Shown: positions 14,571 to 14,923 of the stretch, piece by piece
How positions within the stretch are numbered: position 1 is the stretch's first letter
How the letters are laid out: each line of letters begins with the position of its first letter
Source of the DNA: Clostridia bacterium
Lineage (GTDB): Bacteria; Aerophobota; Aerophobia; Aerophobales; AE-B3A
DNA length: 14,923 nucleotides
Assembly: GCA_009618505.1 (NCBI GenBank)
Contig: WJOQ01000302.1
Location: 1-14,923, forward strand
Direction of reading: 5' to 3'
Translations under genes and position numbers: made by a program
Notes under the pieces: generated by a model
The model's input: only the letters and a program-made list of their open reading frames with translations
Told to the model about the DNA's origin: nothing
The model's database searches: none

Positions 14571-14923
14571 TTGTTTCCATCACAGCTTAGCATAAATCAT
14601 ATATCAAATCAAGGAAGGTATTAGTACGTGGGAGGTTTACATGGTTGTCGAAGGACATTTTCTGGTCCGAAGGAGGCGTAGCCGGAGCCGGAGCCTTATA
14701 GGAGCAACCTTAACGAAGCTTCAACTTGAGGAAAAAGGAAAATATACTGTTTGAGGAGCAGGGCGACGATGCTCTGCCTTTTCTTGAACTTGGGGGGAGC
14801 AGGCCGAAGGCCGTTGAGGGGGGATATTTCCCCCTTCAAAGTCTTTTATATCTTTCCCGAAACGAGAAGCCGAGTAGAAAGAATTAAGAAGCTACTATAC
14901 AGCGACGGAAGAAATTGTCCTGA
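14571..14923. other. Intergenic tail with GC-rich, hairpin-dense core
   Basis: The first 60 bases are AT-rich and should hold the promoter of the minus-strand isomerase gene, but no strong match is visible. From about 14640 to 14840 the sequence becomes GC-rich with short words such as CCGAAGG, GGCGTAGCC and a CCGGAG tandem (about 14682-14696). Several dyads occur, including GAGCA/TGCTC near 14756-14774 and GGCC-GAA-GGCC at 14802-14812. No gene is recognised here. A plus-strand frame is open to the window edge and ends R-N-C-P. Confidence 0.5.
14814..14839. terminator. Strong GC-rich hairpin, possible terminator
   Basis: TTGAGGGGGG (14814-14823) and CCCCCTTCAA (14830-14839) can pair over ten positions with one G-T pair around ATATTT. 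The sequence after it on the plus strand (GTCTTTTATATCTTT) is T-rich but interrupted. No plus-strand gene precedes it closely, so it may instead terminate an unseen RNA or be part of a repeat element. Confidence 0.4.

Noticed and set aside
1..14923. CRISPR array, tRNA, rRNA or known riboswitch
   Set aside because: No regularly spaced direct repeats, no cloverleaf-like or rRNA segments, and no riboswitch consensus I could recognise; the two GC-rich structured blocks remain unassigned.

Overview
The window is AT-rich bacterial DNA with standard stop-codon use and clear Shine-Dalgarno sites of the AAGGAG type. No rRNA, tRNA or ribosomal-protein gene is present, so the organism cannot be placed firmly. 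The gene content (binding-protein-dependent sugar import, glycan hydrolysis, sugar isomerases, and an aldo/keto reductase with a ferredoxin-like tail) suits an uncultured, probably anaerobic, sugar-fermenting bacterium. That placement is inference.

Layout. 1-99: possible 3' end of an upstream gene. 124-7192 (+): a sugar ABC importer lacking its ATPase (binding protein, MalF-type permease, MalG-type permease), followed by a xylose-isomerase-like TIM-barrel protein and a PHP-domain phosphoesterase-like protein. The importer genes are separated by mobile-element debris. A decayed two-gene element, read on the minus strand and containing a DUF4338/DruA-like gene, lies between binding protein and first permease (about 1815-3005). 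The C-terminal stub of an IS91-type transposase lies between the permeases and runs through the second permease's ribosome-binding site and start codon. 7193-7463: a small GC-rich structured block joined to the C-terminal piece of a uroporphyrinogen-decarboxylase-like gene. 7502-9940 (+): a complete GH38 alpha-mannosidase. 9941-10109: two non-adjacent pieces of an FGGY sugar kinase fused by an internal deletion. 10304-11440 (+): aldo/keto reductase with two four-cysteine clusters. 11614-12543 (+): TauE/SafE permease. 12559-12992 (-): a hicBA toxin-antitoxin pair. 13137-14543 (-): an L-fucose/L-arabinose isomerase-family protein. 14571-14923: a GC-rich hairpin-dense intergenic tail.

How it fits together. 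Oligosaccharides or mannosides would be bound outside the membrane and imported through the two permeases, probably energised by a shared MsmX/MalK-type ATPase encoded elsewhere. GH38 mannosidase would trim them in the cytoplasm, and the isomerase-like and reductase proteins would process the released sugars. The kinase expected in such a cluster is present only as a relic, and a URO-D-like gene is also reduced to its C terminus. The main story is therefore a carbohydrate-use island that has been edited by insertions and deletions while its transporter and hydrolase frames stayed intact. I found no convincing new multi-gene system. The most interesting items are the relics, the DruA-like gene interrupted by a single in-frame stop, and the unexplained structured non-coding blocks.
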